Assembly: GCF_001704415.2 (NCBI RefSeq)
Contig: NC_030811.1
Span: forward strand, 53,185,591 to 53,249,590
DNA: 64,000 bases
Reading direction: 5' to 3'
Source of the DNA: Capra hircus
Lineage: Eukaryota > Chordata > Mammalia > Artiodactyla > Bovidae
Of this stretch, positions 12,536 to 24,100 are shown piece after piece. The notes beneath the pieces are model-generated. The model ran no database searches and was not told the origin of the DNA. It worked only from the letters and a program-made list of their open reading frames with translations. The position numbers and the translations under genes are program-made. Position 1 is the first letter of the stretch. The number at the start of each line of letters is the position of its first letter.

Positions 12536-13079
12536 TTACACCCCTCTGTCTCTATTATTCTGCAAACATTTCATCATATATGTGATTGAAAAAAGAAGTG
12601 GTTACTAGTATCAGCTTCACTCACATATCCAGAATTTGAGGTACCTAACAGTTTGGCTTGCCCACACCAGCCTTGGAAAGTTATGAAAATGGATGGTGAA
12701 AAATTATTTCTAAAATCAAACCATTCGAAATATCTACACACAGATAATAAAAGGGCAGCAGAGTCACAACCAGACTATTCAGCAATAACAAAAGGTTGCA
12801 GTTCTGAATCATCTCATTAAATATCCTAAAATCAAGTGTGACAGCATCCCAAGAGGAGACAACAGAAAAAGCCCACAGACTTGTTCATCTGGTTCTTGAA
12901 CCATGGAAACACCCCCATTACTGCTTCTTTAGCGATTACTGAAAGCAAAACAAAACAAAACTATTTTTATTCTCTTATTTGCTGCATTCGGACTTGTCCA
13001 CACCATCCTGCCAGTCATTAGTGATGTCCATGTTCCCCACTTCGCAAAAGAAAAAAAGTTTTGGCCATTATCTCAACTG

Positions 13080-13440
13080 ACTTCTTTGACACATTGACAT
13101 TACCCCTTTGGTAAATTCTAGAATGTTCTCCTTCATGGTTCCTTCTTCTTCTGTCTTCCTTTAAATACTGGGTTTGTCAGGAATCTATTTTTGGTCCACA
13201 GCTTATCTCACTCCACACACTCTCCATGGTGGTCTCATCACTCTGAGTAGCACTTTCTATCGACACCACTCAAAATATTAGTTCCTCTTAAAAGGAACTC
13301 ATCTATTCAACTGCCTGCTGAACATTTTCACCTGATGTCCCATGAGCATATTAAACTCAGCTTGTCAAAATGGAGCCTAATTTGTCTGTTAAAACAGTGA
13401 ACTGAACACATTTGTTTCTGCTCCTTCATGAAACCCTGTT
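13080..13440 (+). repeat. L2 LINE fragment
   Basis: Diverged L2 second-ORF 3' sequence, recognisable at TCAACTGCCTGCTGAACATT, then GATGTCCCATGAGCATATTAAAC. No usable reading frame remains. Confidence 0.5.
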
Positions 13441-13585
13441 AAAGTGAAAAAGATACTTTTAAAGGTAGAAATCCCATGCCCGCCCAAATAGAAACAACAA
13501 AAGCAAATACAGCACATCAGACTTTGCTGTTGTCAGATGGAGTGTGGGACTAACGTGTACACGGTGTACATGTGTGTGCGTGCAT

Positions 13586-13793
13586 GTGTGCTCAGCCGTG
13601 TCCGACTCTTTGTGACCCCATGGACTGTAGCCCACCAGGCTTCTGTGGCCAGGCGATTTTTCAGGCAAGAATACTGGAGTGCGTTGCCATTTCCTCCTCC
13701 AAGGGATCTTCCCAACCCAGGGATCAAACTCATGTCCCCTGTATCTCCTGCAATGCACACAGATTCTTTACTACTGACCCACTGGGGAAGCCC
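13586..13793 (-). mobile_element. Bov-tA SINE
   Basis: Reverse full-length Bov-tA (CCGTGTCCGACTCTTTGTGA ... GGGGAAGCCC). Flanked on the left by a short GT-rich stretch (13557-13590). Confidence 0.93.
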
Positions 13794-13799
13794 TCACAC

Positions 13800-13981
13800 A
13801 TGCACATTGCTAAATTTAAGACAGATAAACAAGAACCTGTTGTATAGCACAGGGAACTCTGCTTCCTAAATATCCTAAATGGGAAAAGAATTACATAAAA
13901 CTGAACCACTCTGCTGTACACCTGAAACGGACACAATACTGTTAATCAACTGTGCTCCAATATAAAATAAAAAATTTTTAA
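13800..13981 (+). repeat. Artiodactyl L1-type 3' end
   Basis: Block ACCTGTTGTATAGCACAGGG, then CTCTGCTGTACACCTGAAAC and GTTAATCAACTGTGCTCCAA, ending in an A-rich tail. This common cetartiodactyl 3' UTR block occurs again at 19410-19680. I assign it to L1 by its form, not by alignment. Confidence 0.55.
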
Positions 13982-15580
13982 AGTGAACAAATCATTTGCC
14001 GATAATGAAACCAGAATACAAACGAGAAACAAACTAATTAATTCACATTACAAACACAGAAAGGTTCAAAAATAGTACTGGATACAAAGAGGGTAACAGT
14101 GAGGCGTGCGGCTGAAAACAGAATTGATGAAACTGGGTGCAGCTGAAAACAGAAGAACTGAGGAAACTCTGTAACTGCAGGTAGAGCTTCAGATACCCTT
14201 CCCCACTCCATCAGGGGAGAGAAGAGAGTCTATAGAAAAGTTATTCTTTGGGAAATTAAACTAGAGAAATTCTTGTATTGGGAATATGAAACAGAAAAAG
14301 TTGGGAATGAGGCACTCAACTGAAAACTAAGAGAAACTCTACCTACTGATATACCCCAAACATGCCCCTTAACACTCAGCTCTAAGAAAACTGTCTCTGA
14401 AGCTCTCCATGTCTCCATCTTTCACCCTGTGCAGGAGACTGAAGGATTCTTCTCTGGAATAAGTGAAGCATCTTAGAGAAAGGACCTATATATATGGACA
14501 CGTGAGGTCCTCCAATGAAAATTCCTGGACCCACCAATCAATTTCAGGGACTTTCTGAAAAATCCCTTCAACACAATGGGGCTTCCAACCATGAGCTCAA
14601 TTTCTCATACTTAATATAAACCAGACTGCAAAGAGCCACTGGACATTGGAAGAAAGCCTTTAATTTGAAAAGGAAAGAAAGAAACTATTTGAAGAAAAAA
14701 AACTCAGGAAAAAACTGTAATGCATAGAACTGAATAGCTCTTCAAAAACAAAAAATATCTTTCAGGAGGTAAGAAAAAACATTGCATTCATTAAATAATA
14801 GAATGTTATATGAAGAAGGAACAAACAGCAAGAATGTGCTCCTGAAAATTAAAACTAGGTCATAGCAATTTTAAAATTTTGATAAAAGAGTGGAACAGTA
14901 AAGTCAAAGAAATCTTGTGAAGGCCAATCTCTGACTAAGGGAAGCACTGGAAAGAGAAGGCAGGTAAAATTCAGGGTATGAAATTATTAAAGGAATAATA
15001 CAGAGGTATAGACATAATTTCCAGATTTAAAAGAATCATCAGGTTCTTGGATCAAGGAACAAAAAGACATAGAACAAATTTCGAAAATAAAGAGACTACA
15101 GCAAACTTGAGAGAAAAAAGAGAGACAGAGGAAAAGACAGAGATAGTATATAAAAAGAATCAAGAACAAAAATGGCACTGGACTAAACAGCAGCCATGGC
15201 AGCTAAAAGACACTGTAGAAAAAAATGCCTTTAAAATGCTTAGAGGAAAATTATTTTCAAACTAGAATTATATACTCAGCCAAACTATCAAACAAAAATG
15301 ATTATAAATTAAAGAAACATTCAAGTACACATAAAGCCTCACAAACTTGACTCATATATCACTTGTCAAAAAGCTACCAACATATATGTTCCACCAACAC
15401 GAGAAAGTGGAACCGGAAGGGGAGAAACATGGGATCCCGCGAACAGGGGAACTAACAAAGGCGCGCTCCCAAGATGACGGCTGTATGCCTGAAGGAAAAC
15501 CAATGCAGACTGAAGCAGTGACACAGAAGAATCCAGGGAAGACCCTTCAGAAAAAAATAAAAGTCAGTAGATATTGATAT

Positions 15581-15729
15581 GGTTCCACCCCTGGGTCGGG
15601 AAGATCCCCTAGCGAAGGAAATGGCAACCCACTCTATTATTCTTGCCTGGAGAGTCCCATGGCGAGAGAATCTGGTGGGCTCCAGACCGTGGATTCTCAA
15701 AAGAGTTGGACAGGACTGAATGACTGACA
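15581..15729 (+). mobile_element. Bov-tA SINE, 5'-truncated
   Basis: Begins in the CCTGGGTCGGGAAGATCCCC box and ends TGGACAGGACTGAATGACTG. Inserted into the HAL1-like remnant and followed at once by a dinucleotide tract. Confidence 0.9.
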
Positions 15730-15731
<2 letters not shown>

Positions 15732-15787
<56 letters not shown>

Positions 15788-15803
15788 TATAAACATATAT
15801 ATA
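15732..15803 (+). repeat. Compound (TC)n(AC)n microsatellite
   Basis: About 15 TC units, then about 11 AC units, then a short AT run. It lies at the 3' end of a SINE, where bovid microsatellites often arise. Confidence 0.95.
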
Positions 15804-16250
15804 TGACTGACTACTTCATGAGTTTTGTGAAAAATCATATCTAAGGATACTAGAGTTCTCTCAGTGAACAGAAGTTCTGATAGTGGCATAGAAAACTAAA
15901 CAATCTGAAAACAGGCAATTATTAACTCAATGAAGAATATAAAATCATACAAGAAAGGCATTGCAACCAGTGTACACTCCTTAGCTCAGTAGTGAGCAAT
16001 ACTTATACAATCAGTATAGTAAACAGAAGATATGGATTATAGCAACAACAAAAAATTCTGTAACGCTTTGAACAGGGCAGAGGGTAGGAAAGCTGGGCTA
16101 TAATGTATGTTAGAATGCTCAATTCTGACTTTGCTTAGTAGGAATTAATAGAAAATACCTCAGACTGATAAAAAGTGTAACTCTAAAACCAATACATCGA
16201 GAAACAGACTAAGCACATTATTTAGAAATGTGAAGTTAAAGACTAGAAGA

Positions 16251-16379
16251 AACATATTGGTCAATCTAGAAGAAATGGATTGATTCCTAGAAACATACAA
16301 TCTTCCAAGACTGAGTCAGGAAGAAAGAGAAAGTCTGGACAGACCAATCACTAGTGATGACATTGACCAGTAATCAAAA
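16251..16379 (+). repeat. Direct duplicate of an L1 ORF2 segment
   Basis: 129 bases starting AACATATTGGTCAATCTAG are repeated at 16791-16919, exactly 540 bp further on, with only three mismatches (16329, 16333, 16349). The second copy fits its L1 surroundings; this one does not, so this is the inserted copy. Confidence 0.9.
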
Positions 16380-16539
16380 TAAAAGAGTATGGAAGGAGAC
16401 CTCAGAGATAAGGGAAGGTTGGGGAGTGGTCAGATAGGGGACTAAAATTGTCTGTTATGAAAATTTTTAATAAGACTTGGATTTTTAACTTATGTAGGTG
16501 AATTATGCTGACAAACATCAAAATCAGAAAAAAGAAGAA

Positions 16540-17325
16540 CAAATATTAGGGCGGAAATAAATGAAATAGAGACTTAGAAAAGATCGCTGAAACTAGGAGC
16601 TGGATTTTTGAAAAGATAAATAAAATTGACAGACTTTTAGCCTGACTCATCAAAAAAAAAAAAGAAAAGAGAGACAAAGAGAGATAGGGGGTCCAAATAA
16701 GTAACATTTAAAATGAGAGAGGAAGACATTACTGTCAATATCACAGAAATAAAAATAATCATAAGAGAACACTCTGGAAAATTATATACCAACATATTGG
16801 TCAATCTAGAAGAAATGGATTGATTCCTAGAAACATACAATCTTCCAAGACTGAGTCAGGAAGAAAGAAAAAATCTGGACAGACCAATTACTAGTGATGA
16901 CATTGACCAGTAATCAAAAGCCTCCCAATAAACAAAGGTCCAGGACAGATGACTTCACAGGGGAATTCTAACAAACATTTATAGAAGACTTTATACCTAT
17001 CCTTCTCAAACTATTCCAAAAAGTTGAAGTTCAGTTCAGTTCAGTTCAGTCACTCAGTCATGTCAGACTCTTTGCTACCCCATCAACCACAGCATGCCAG
17101 GCCTCCCTGTCCATCACCAACTCCTGGAGTTCACTCAAATCCACGTCCATTGAGACAGTGATGCCATCCAACCATCTCATCCTCTGGCATCCCCTTCTCC
17201 TGCCCTCAATCTTTCCCAGCATCAGGGTCTTTTTAAATGAGTCAGCTCTTCACATCAGGTGAAGAGGAGAGAATATTTCCAAACTCATTCTATGAGGCTA
17301 GCATTACCCTGACACCAAAACCACT
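16540..17325 (+). repeat. L1 ORF2 fragment, split by a BovB insertion
   Basis: L1 second-ORF sequence: AATAAATGAAATAGAGACTTAG, GAGCTGGATTTTTGAAAAG, CAAAGGTCCAGGACAGATG, ACTTCACAGGGGAATTCTA. It resumes after the BovB with CCAAACTCATTCTATGAGGC and ACCCTGACACCAAAACC. Frame broken. Confidence 0.8.
17030..17260 (-). mobile_element. BovB LINE 3' end nested in L1
   Basis: Starts with four TTCAG units of the BovB tail in reverse and ends at GAGTCAGCTCTTCACATCAG. The L1 sequence is repeated across the junction (TGAAG at 17025-17029 and 17260-17264), as expected for target-primed insertion. Confidence 0.93.
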
Positions 17326-17334
17326 CTGTCAAAG

Positions 17335-17462
17335 GTACATCCTTAGGCAAATCAATTCACTTCTCTCTCTAGACTTCACTTCCTTCATTTGCAAATTATG
17401 GGGATTAGATGTACTATCTAATTCCCAACATGCCCTCCTGTCTAGGAATTTCTAGGATTCTA
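17335..17462 (+). repeat. MIR SINE 3' half
   Basis: CTTAGGCAAATCAATTCACTT, TTCATTTGCAAATTATGGGG and the end TCTAGGAATTTCTAGGATTC follow the MIR order. Confidence 0.65.
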
Positions 17463-17960
17463 AAAAGTAGCCAAGCATAGGGATAAAACTGCTGCAGGTT
17501 CTGAGTCACAGTGATGATTCCTGCAGGCTACCTCAACGAAAGAACTTTCATGTCTGTGTCGGGTGAACTTAACATTTGAGTGTCTGCAAGGCTGGAAATT
17601 GGTGAAAGGCTATTTTTTGGTCTATGCTACAAGACATTTATGTTTACTGAGCATAGAATTTTTTTTTAAACCTATCACCAAATTCCAAATCAGTGGCTTC
17701 CAGTAAGTTTAGAAACAGAAGTCTCAGACTTTCTAGATACTAACATTTAGGTGCTGGGTTACAGTGAACTGCAGAAAGAATCTTGGTTTCATAGCAAGTG
17801 CCGTAGTCTCCCAGTTCTGAAAGTGCCTGTGCAATAGTACAAGGGGTTCACTCTCCTCCAAGCCAAGTTAATTCTACAAACATTCCGGTACTCAGAGGAG
17901 GAGAATAAAAAAAAAACAAATTATTTACAGATGATTTCTTGATTGCTAATAACATTCTTT

Positions 17961-18076
17961 GAAGGAAATGGCAACCTACTCCAGTATTCTTGCCTGGGAA
18001 ATCCCAAGGACAGAGGAGCCTGGAGGGCTACAGTGCACAGGGTCGCAAAAGAATAGGACATGATTTAGGACTAAAC
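17961..18076 (+). mobile_element. Bov-A / Bov-tA 3' part
   Basis: GAAGGAAATGGCAACCTACTC, then CAGAGGAGCCTGGAGGGCTA and a decayed tail. The tRNA head is absent. Confidence 0.85.
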
Positions 18077-18197
18077 AACAACAATAACATTCTTCATCAA
18101 GAAACTTAGGCAGAAAATATTTCGTTTTAAGAACTAGCTATTACTGCCTTCCCCATGTGTCAAATATAAACTCTACAAGGCTCCAGACTGGTTCATC

Positions 18198-18560
18198 TTT
18201 TTTTTTTTTTTTTTCATTTTAATTTATTCTGTGTGGTTTAAAGTGAAAGTTAAACATCATACAGACAAACCACAGACACTTTAGATATAGTGTTGACCAT
18301 TATTAGAACAGTAATGGCGAATAATCAATTTACACAGATTCGTCATCTCTAATTTTACATCTCATTATACAAAGGTTAACTTTCTACATTTTTTGTGGCC
18401 CACCTTGGGAGCTTACCGGCTTTACCCAGTTAGGGCTTTCCCTGCAACAATCACATTTCTGGATCCTGCAAACGTGGAGGCCTCTCCACATTCTTTCTCC
18501 ATACAAAGAGTTTTCTCTTCTTTAACAGAACTCAATGCATTAAGGATTTTTCTGGGCATA
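18198..18560 (-). pseudogene. Poly(A)-ended minus-strand segment, possible processed retrocopy of unknown origin
   Basis: Read on the minus strand, unique sequence ends with AATAAA (18228-18223), eight bases, then a run of 17 A (18214-18198). This is the hallmark of a reverse-transcribed polyadenylated RNA. A short minus-strand frame (MPRKILNALSSVKEEK...) ends at a TAA upstream of the tail, but I do not recognise it. I found no target-site duplication and cannot fix the 5' limit. A degenerate LINE 3' end is the alternative. Confidence 0.35.
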
Positions 18561-18628
18561 AACTAAAGCACAAAATACTTTGCTAAAACTTGTGGAGGTG
18601 TCAAAGATTAAAAAGGCATAGAACTTAC

Positions 18629-18689
18629 CTTCAGGAAAAGAAGGCAGGCATGCACAAAACCCAGTATCTGCAGGCAGACTGCTTGAGTT
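18629..18689 (-). other. Candidate 61-nt spliced exon (possible CPVL 5' UTR exon)
   Basis: On the minus strand a pyrimidine-rich stretch ends CCCTTACTGCAG at 18690. It is followed by 61 nt ending CTGAAG at 18629 and then GTAAGTTC. Both sites are near consensus and sit in the CPVL sense orientation between the proposed exon 1 and the coding exon. There is no compelling coding frame, so it would act as 5' UTR. It could be a chance pair; nothing but the splice signals supports it. Confidence 0.3.
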
Positions 18690-19075
18690 CTGCAGTAAGG
18701 GACAAGAAACGTCATCCTCCAAACCACTACTAATCAACACAAGGCTTACTCACTGGCTGATTATCTCACTCCCAATGCCAAGCCTATTGCTCACTGTGCC
18801 ACTGGCTACTTCCAACTTCAAGAACAAAGGATCAAGAGAACAGAGAGACACATCAGAGTCAATTACAATAAATTACAGAGTCAATATAAATTCTGCTGTA
18901 AGCCCCATATCCTATTCCACTCTCTCTCCAAAGCTTTTGGATGGAAGGAAAGTAAGGAACGAAAGGGGAACATGACTTTAGGTATGTAAGCAAGTGGGAC
19001 AATGGGAAAAGCAGAAGACTGATGGAGTGAAACAAGCAGGTAAACAAATAAAAAAGACAGTTTTTCTCTCTTAGC

Positions 19076-19290
19076 GCTTCCCAGGTGCTAGTAGTAAAGA
19101 ACCTGCCTGCCAATGCAGGAGACATAAGAGACATGGGTTTGAGCCCCGGGTTGGAAAGATCATCTGGAGTAGGGTATGGTAACCCACTCAAGTATTCTTG
19201 CCTGGAGAATCCCATGGGCAGAGGAGCCTGGGAACCTACAGTCCATAGGGTTGCAAAGAGCCAGACAGGACCAAAGAAACTCAGCATAGC
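19076..19290 (+). mobile_element. Bov-tA SINE
   Basis: Full-length head to tail: GCTTCCCAGGTGCTAGTAG, CCTGCCTGCCAATGCAGGAG, TGCCTGGAGAATCCCATGGG. Confidence 0.92.
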
Positions 19291-19409
19291 ATAGAGGACT
19301 GAAGGTGTGATCTTCAGAAGAATTAGTAAAGTGATTGTTAAACTGAACCTTAGCAGGTGGGATTTCTGAGAAGGTTTGACTCTTCCTGCAGAGTTAAAGA
19401 AGCTGGGTG

Positions 19410-19680
19410 ACACAGACAGCGAGAACAGATTGGTAGTCACCAATAGAAAAGTGGGTGGGGCTGGGATGGATTCAGAGTGTGGGATGCAAACTATTATATA
19501 CAGGATGGATAAACAAGGTCCTACTGTACTACACAGGGAACTATATTCGATATCCTAAGATAAACCATAATGGAAAAAAGTGAAAAAAATGTGTATATAT
19601 ACAACTGGATCACTCTGCTGTACAGCACAAATCTGCACAACAATGTAAATCAACTATATTTCAATGAAATACATTTTTAA
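19410..19680 (+). repeat. Artiodactyl L1-type 3' end
   Basis: Longer copy of the block at 13800: GGTAGTCACCAATAG, CAAACTATTATATACAGGATG, ACTACACAGGGAACTATATTC, CTCTGCTGTACAGCACAAAT, then an A-rich end. Confidence 0.6.
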
Positions 19681-19699
19681 AAAAGAAGTTAAGTGAAAA

Positions 19700-21180
19700 T
19701 AAGACAGTGCCAGAGGGCAGATACCCCACTAAAAATAACCAGTTTTGATTTGAGCTTTCCTATGACTTATCTGCTAAATCAGAGGGGTGATAGGAAGGAA
19801 CTCACATGTTCAAACATGTGATATAATGCCAGGCACGCAGTCAGTCAGCATTTGGGAAGGTAATACAATCCAATGGGAGGAACACAAAGAATTTAGACAC
19901 AACTTCAAATGTGGCTCTGCCACCTAAAAACTGTACCATTAGACAAAGTACCTGCATACAAGTGGACCTACACTACCACTCATTGTTATGATGGCAATGA
20001 TACATGTACATATATGAATTCATACGCAATACTGCAGAGAGACAAAAGACAGTCCCTGCCCTCGGTTTCTAATTGAGACCGAAAAACAGCCCCTAACCAC
20101 GGAATAGATGCTAATTAAATCTAATTTTCCTTGCTTAGTCAGTGGTAAATTATAATAAGATGGGTTTACAGAGCTGAGCATTTATTTATTCATCACATAG
20201 AGCACATACAAAAGTACTAATATAAAAAGGGAGAGGAAAGTTCTGGTTGCTAAACAGTTGGATAAAGGCTTGGTGACCAGGCATTCAGAATATGTGTCCC
20301 ACCTGAGGTTTCGTCTGGAAAGTATGACCACCATTATGACAGGGTGATATGGTTCCCAGATTAAGTAGGAGCTGCTTTGTGAAAGATAGACAAATTCATT
20401 AGATTACCTAGATGCCTGGTATTCAGAAATGGCTTACACGGATAAAGCACTGTATACTCTAAAAGTCTTAGATAAAATAGAATTTCTCTTTCTCTCTTCC
20501 CTATCCTGTCACTTCATTCTCCACCCTCTTTTCACAGCCTTTCTCCACACCGCGTCTCCTGCAGTGGGAATAAGAAAAACATCACTCTACTTATATAGGT
20601 ATGCTCTTTAGATTGACTGTTGTAAGCTGTCAAGGAGAACAGCGGCTACAACAACACTGTAGATAGAATCATCACTAAAATATTGAATACAAATTGATCA
20701 TTGAACATCTATATGTTTTTCTGTTCCAAGAATTCACATATAGTCAGATTTTCTTCACGGTCTTGTCCTTTTTTTCTCCATCGAACACTTTCATTCAACC
20801 ACCCCCTGGATCACTAACTGCTAGTCCAGAATTTTGTTTCGTCCTCACCTTGCTACTGGGTTCCCCACTCTCAGTAGGGGCTCCTACACATGGGTACGCA
20901 ATTGGTCCCTAAAACCCATGGAGTCTTATGACAAGACCTTAACATCCCGCTTGAACTCCCCCCTCCTCTGACTTCCCGATTCTTAATGGCACCCAAGGCT
21001 CTAAAACTGAGTCCAAATGTCAAGTCACAGGCAAAGTCCCGTCCTTCTTCCTCTTTTTCACATTTGGTGTACAAGTCAACTTTCACTCGCCCTGAGGACT
21101 TATGTCAAGCCTCCTAACTTGTCTGTAAGACTTCAGGTCCCCTCCACACCAATTCAGCCTAACACTGATGCTTAAGGGAA
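19700..21180. other. Unique intronic DNA
   Basis: No gene. A weak MIR-like piece lies at about 19880-19990. The remaining sequence up to the BovB start shows nothing I can name. Confidence 0.45.
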
Positions 21181-21189
21181 CAGGCACAG

Positions 21190-24100
21190 GAGGGCTGAGA
21201 GGAGCTACTCCACGTTCAAGGTCAGGAGGGGCAGTGGTAAGGAGATACCCCTCGTCCGAGGTAAGGAGCAGCGGCTGCACTTTGCTGGAGCAGCCGTGAA
21301 GAGATACCCCACCTCCAAGGTAAGAGAAACCCAAGTAAGATGGTAGGTGTTGCAAGAGGGCATCAGAGGACAGACACACTGAAACCATAATCACAAAAAA
21401 TAGTCAATCTAATCACATGGACCATAGCCTTGTCTAACTCAATGAAACTGAGCCATGCCATGTGGGGCCACCCAAGACGGGAGGGTCATGGTGGAGAGGT
21501 CTGACAGAATATGGTCCACTGGGAGAAGGGAATGGCAAACCACTTCAGTATTCTTGCCTTGAGAACCCCATGAACAGTATGAAAAGGCAAAATGATAGAT
21601 ATTGAAAGAGGAACTCCCCAGGTCGGTAGGTGCCCAATATGCTACTGGAGATCAGTGGAGAAATAACTCCAGAAAGAATGAAGGGATGGAGACAAAGCAA
21701 AAACAATACCCAGTTGTGGATGTGACTAGTGATAGAAGCAAGGTCCGATGCTGTAAAGAACAATATTGCATAGGAACCTGGAATGTCAGGTCCATGAATC
21801 AAGGCAAATTGGAAGTGGTCAAACAGAAGATGGCAAGAGTGAACATTGACATTCTAGGAATCTGTGAACTAAAATGGACTGGATTGGTTGAATTTAACTC
21901 AGATGACCATTATATCTACTATGAGGGCAGGAATCCCTTAGAAGAAATAGAGTAGCCATCATGGTCAACATGATGAGTCCGAAATGCAGTACTTGGATGC
22001 AATCTCAAAAACGACAGAATGATCTCAGTTCGTTCCCAAGCCAAACCATTCAATATCACAGTAATCCCAGTCTATGTCCCAACCAGTAACAATGAAGAAG
22101 CTGAAGTTGAATGGTTCTATGAAGACCTACAAGACCTTTTAGAACTAACACCCAAAAAAGATGTCCTTTTCATTACAGGGGACTGAAATGCAAAAGTATG
22201 AAGTCAAGAAACACCTGAAGTAACAGGCAAATTTGGCCTTGGAATATGGAATGAAGCAGGGCAAAGGATAACAGAGTTTTGCCAAGATAGTGCACTAGTC
22301 ATAGAAAACACCGTCTTCCAACAACACAAGAGAAGACTCTACACGTGGACATCTGAAATCAGACTGATTATATACTTTGCAGCCAAAGATGGAGAAGCTC
22401 TATACAGTCAACAAAAACAAGACCAGGATCTGACTGTGGCTCAGATCATGAACTCTTTATTGCCAAATTCAGACTGAAATTGAAGCAAGTGGGGAAAACC
22501 ACTAGACCATTCAGTATGACCTAAATCAAATCCCTTATGATTATACAGTGGCAGTGAGAAATAGATTTAAGGGACTAAATCTGATAGACAGAGTGCCTGA
22601 TGAACTACAGATGGAGGTTCGTAACATTGTACAGGAGACAGGGATCAAGACCATCCCCAAGAAAAAGAAATGCAAAAAAGCAAAATGGCTATCTGGGGAG
22701 GCCTTACAAATAGCTGTGAAAAGAAGAGAAGCAAAAAGCAAAGGAGAAAAGGAAAGATATAAGCATCTGAATGCAGAGTTCCAAAGAAGAGCAAGAAGAG
22801 ATAAGAAAGCCTTCCTCAGCGATCAATGCAAAGAAATAGAGGAAAACAACAGAATGGGAAAGACTAGAGATCTCTTCAAGAAAATTAGAGATACCAAGGG
22901 AACATTTCATGCAAAGATGGGCTTCATAAAGGATAGAAATGGTATGGATCTAACAGAAGCACAAGATATTAAGAAGAGGTGGCAAGAATACACGGAAGAA
23001 CTGTACAAAAAAGATCTTCATGACCCAGATAATCATGATGGTGTGATCACTCATCTAGAGCCAGACATCCTGGAATGTGAAGTCAAGTGTGCCTTAGAAA
23101 GCATCACTACAAACAAAGCTAGTGGAAGTGATGGAATTCCAGTTGAGCTATTTCAAATCCTAAAAGATGATGCTGTGAAAGTGCTGCACTCAATATGCCA
23201 GCAAATTTGGAAAACTCAGCAGTGGCCACAGGACTGGAAAAGGTCAGTTTTCATCCCAATCCCAAAGAAAGGCAATGCCAAAGAATGCTCAAACTACTGC
23301 ACAATTGCACTCATCTCACATGCTAGTAAAGTAATGCTCAAAATTCTCCAAGCCAGGCTTCAGCAATACGTGAACCGTGAACTCCCTGATGTTCAAGCTG
23401 GTTTTAGAAATGGCAGAGGGACCAGAGATCAAATTGCCAACATCTGCTGGATCGTGGAAAAAGCAAGAGAGTTCCAGAAAAACATCTATTTCTGCTTTAT
23501 TGACTATGCCAAAGACTTGACTGTGTGGATCACAATAAACTGTGGAAAATTCTTCAAGAGATGGGAATACCAGACCACTTGACCTGCCTCTTGAGAAACC
23601 TATATACAGGTCAGGAAGCAACAGTTAGAACTGGACATGGAACAACAGACTGGTTCCAAATAGGAAAAGGAGTACGTCAAGGCTGTATATTGTCACCCTG
23701 CTTATTTAACTCATATGCAGAGTACATCATGAGAAACGCTGGGCTGGAGGAAGCACAAGCTGGAATCAAGATTGCCAGGAGAAATATCAATAACCTCAGA
23801 TATACAGATGACACCACCCTTATGGCAGAAAGTGAAGAGGAGCTAAAAAGCCTCTTGATGAAAGTGAAAGAGGAGAGTGAAAAAGTTGGCTTAAAGCTCA
23901 ACATTCAGAAAGCGAAGATCATGGCATCTGGTCCCATCACTTCATGGGAAATAGATGGGGAAACAGTGGAAACAGTGTCAGACTTTATTTTGAGGGGCTC
24001 CAAAATCACTGCAGATGGTGACTGCAGCCATGAAATTAAAAGATTCTTACTCCTTGGAAGGAAAGTTATGACCAACCTAGATAGCATATTCAACAGCAGA

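Larger units (their letters stand above)
14160..16180 (+). repeat. HAL1-like (half-L1) remnant, interrupted by SINE and microsatellite
   Basis: The blocks AGAATTATATACTCAGCCAA, TTCCACCAACACGAGAAAG, GAAACATGGGATCC and CCAAGATGACGGCTG follow the order of the end of a HAL1/L1 first ORF. The upstream TTCCTGGACCCACCAATCAA also fits. Frames are broken. Both ends are approximate. Confidence 0.5.

Noticed and set aside
15452..15889. 145-codon minus frame rich in CVCVRERERE
   Set aside because: Translation of the (TC)n(AC)n microsatellite and a SINE.
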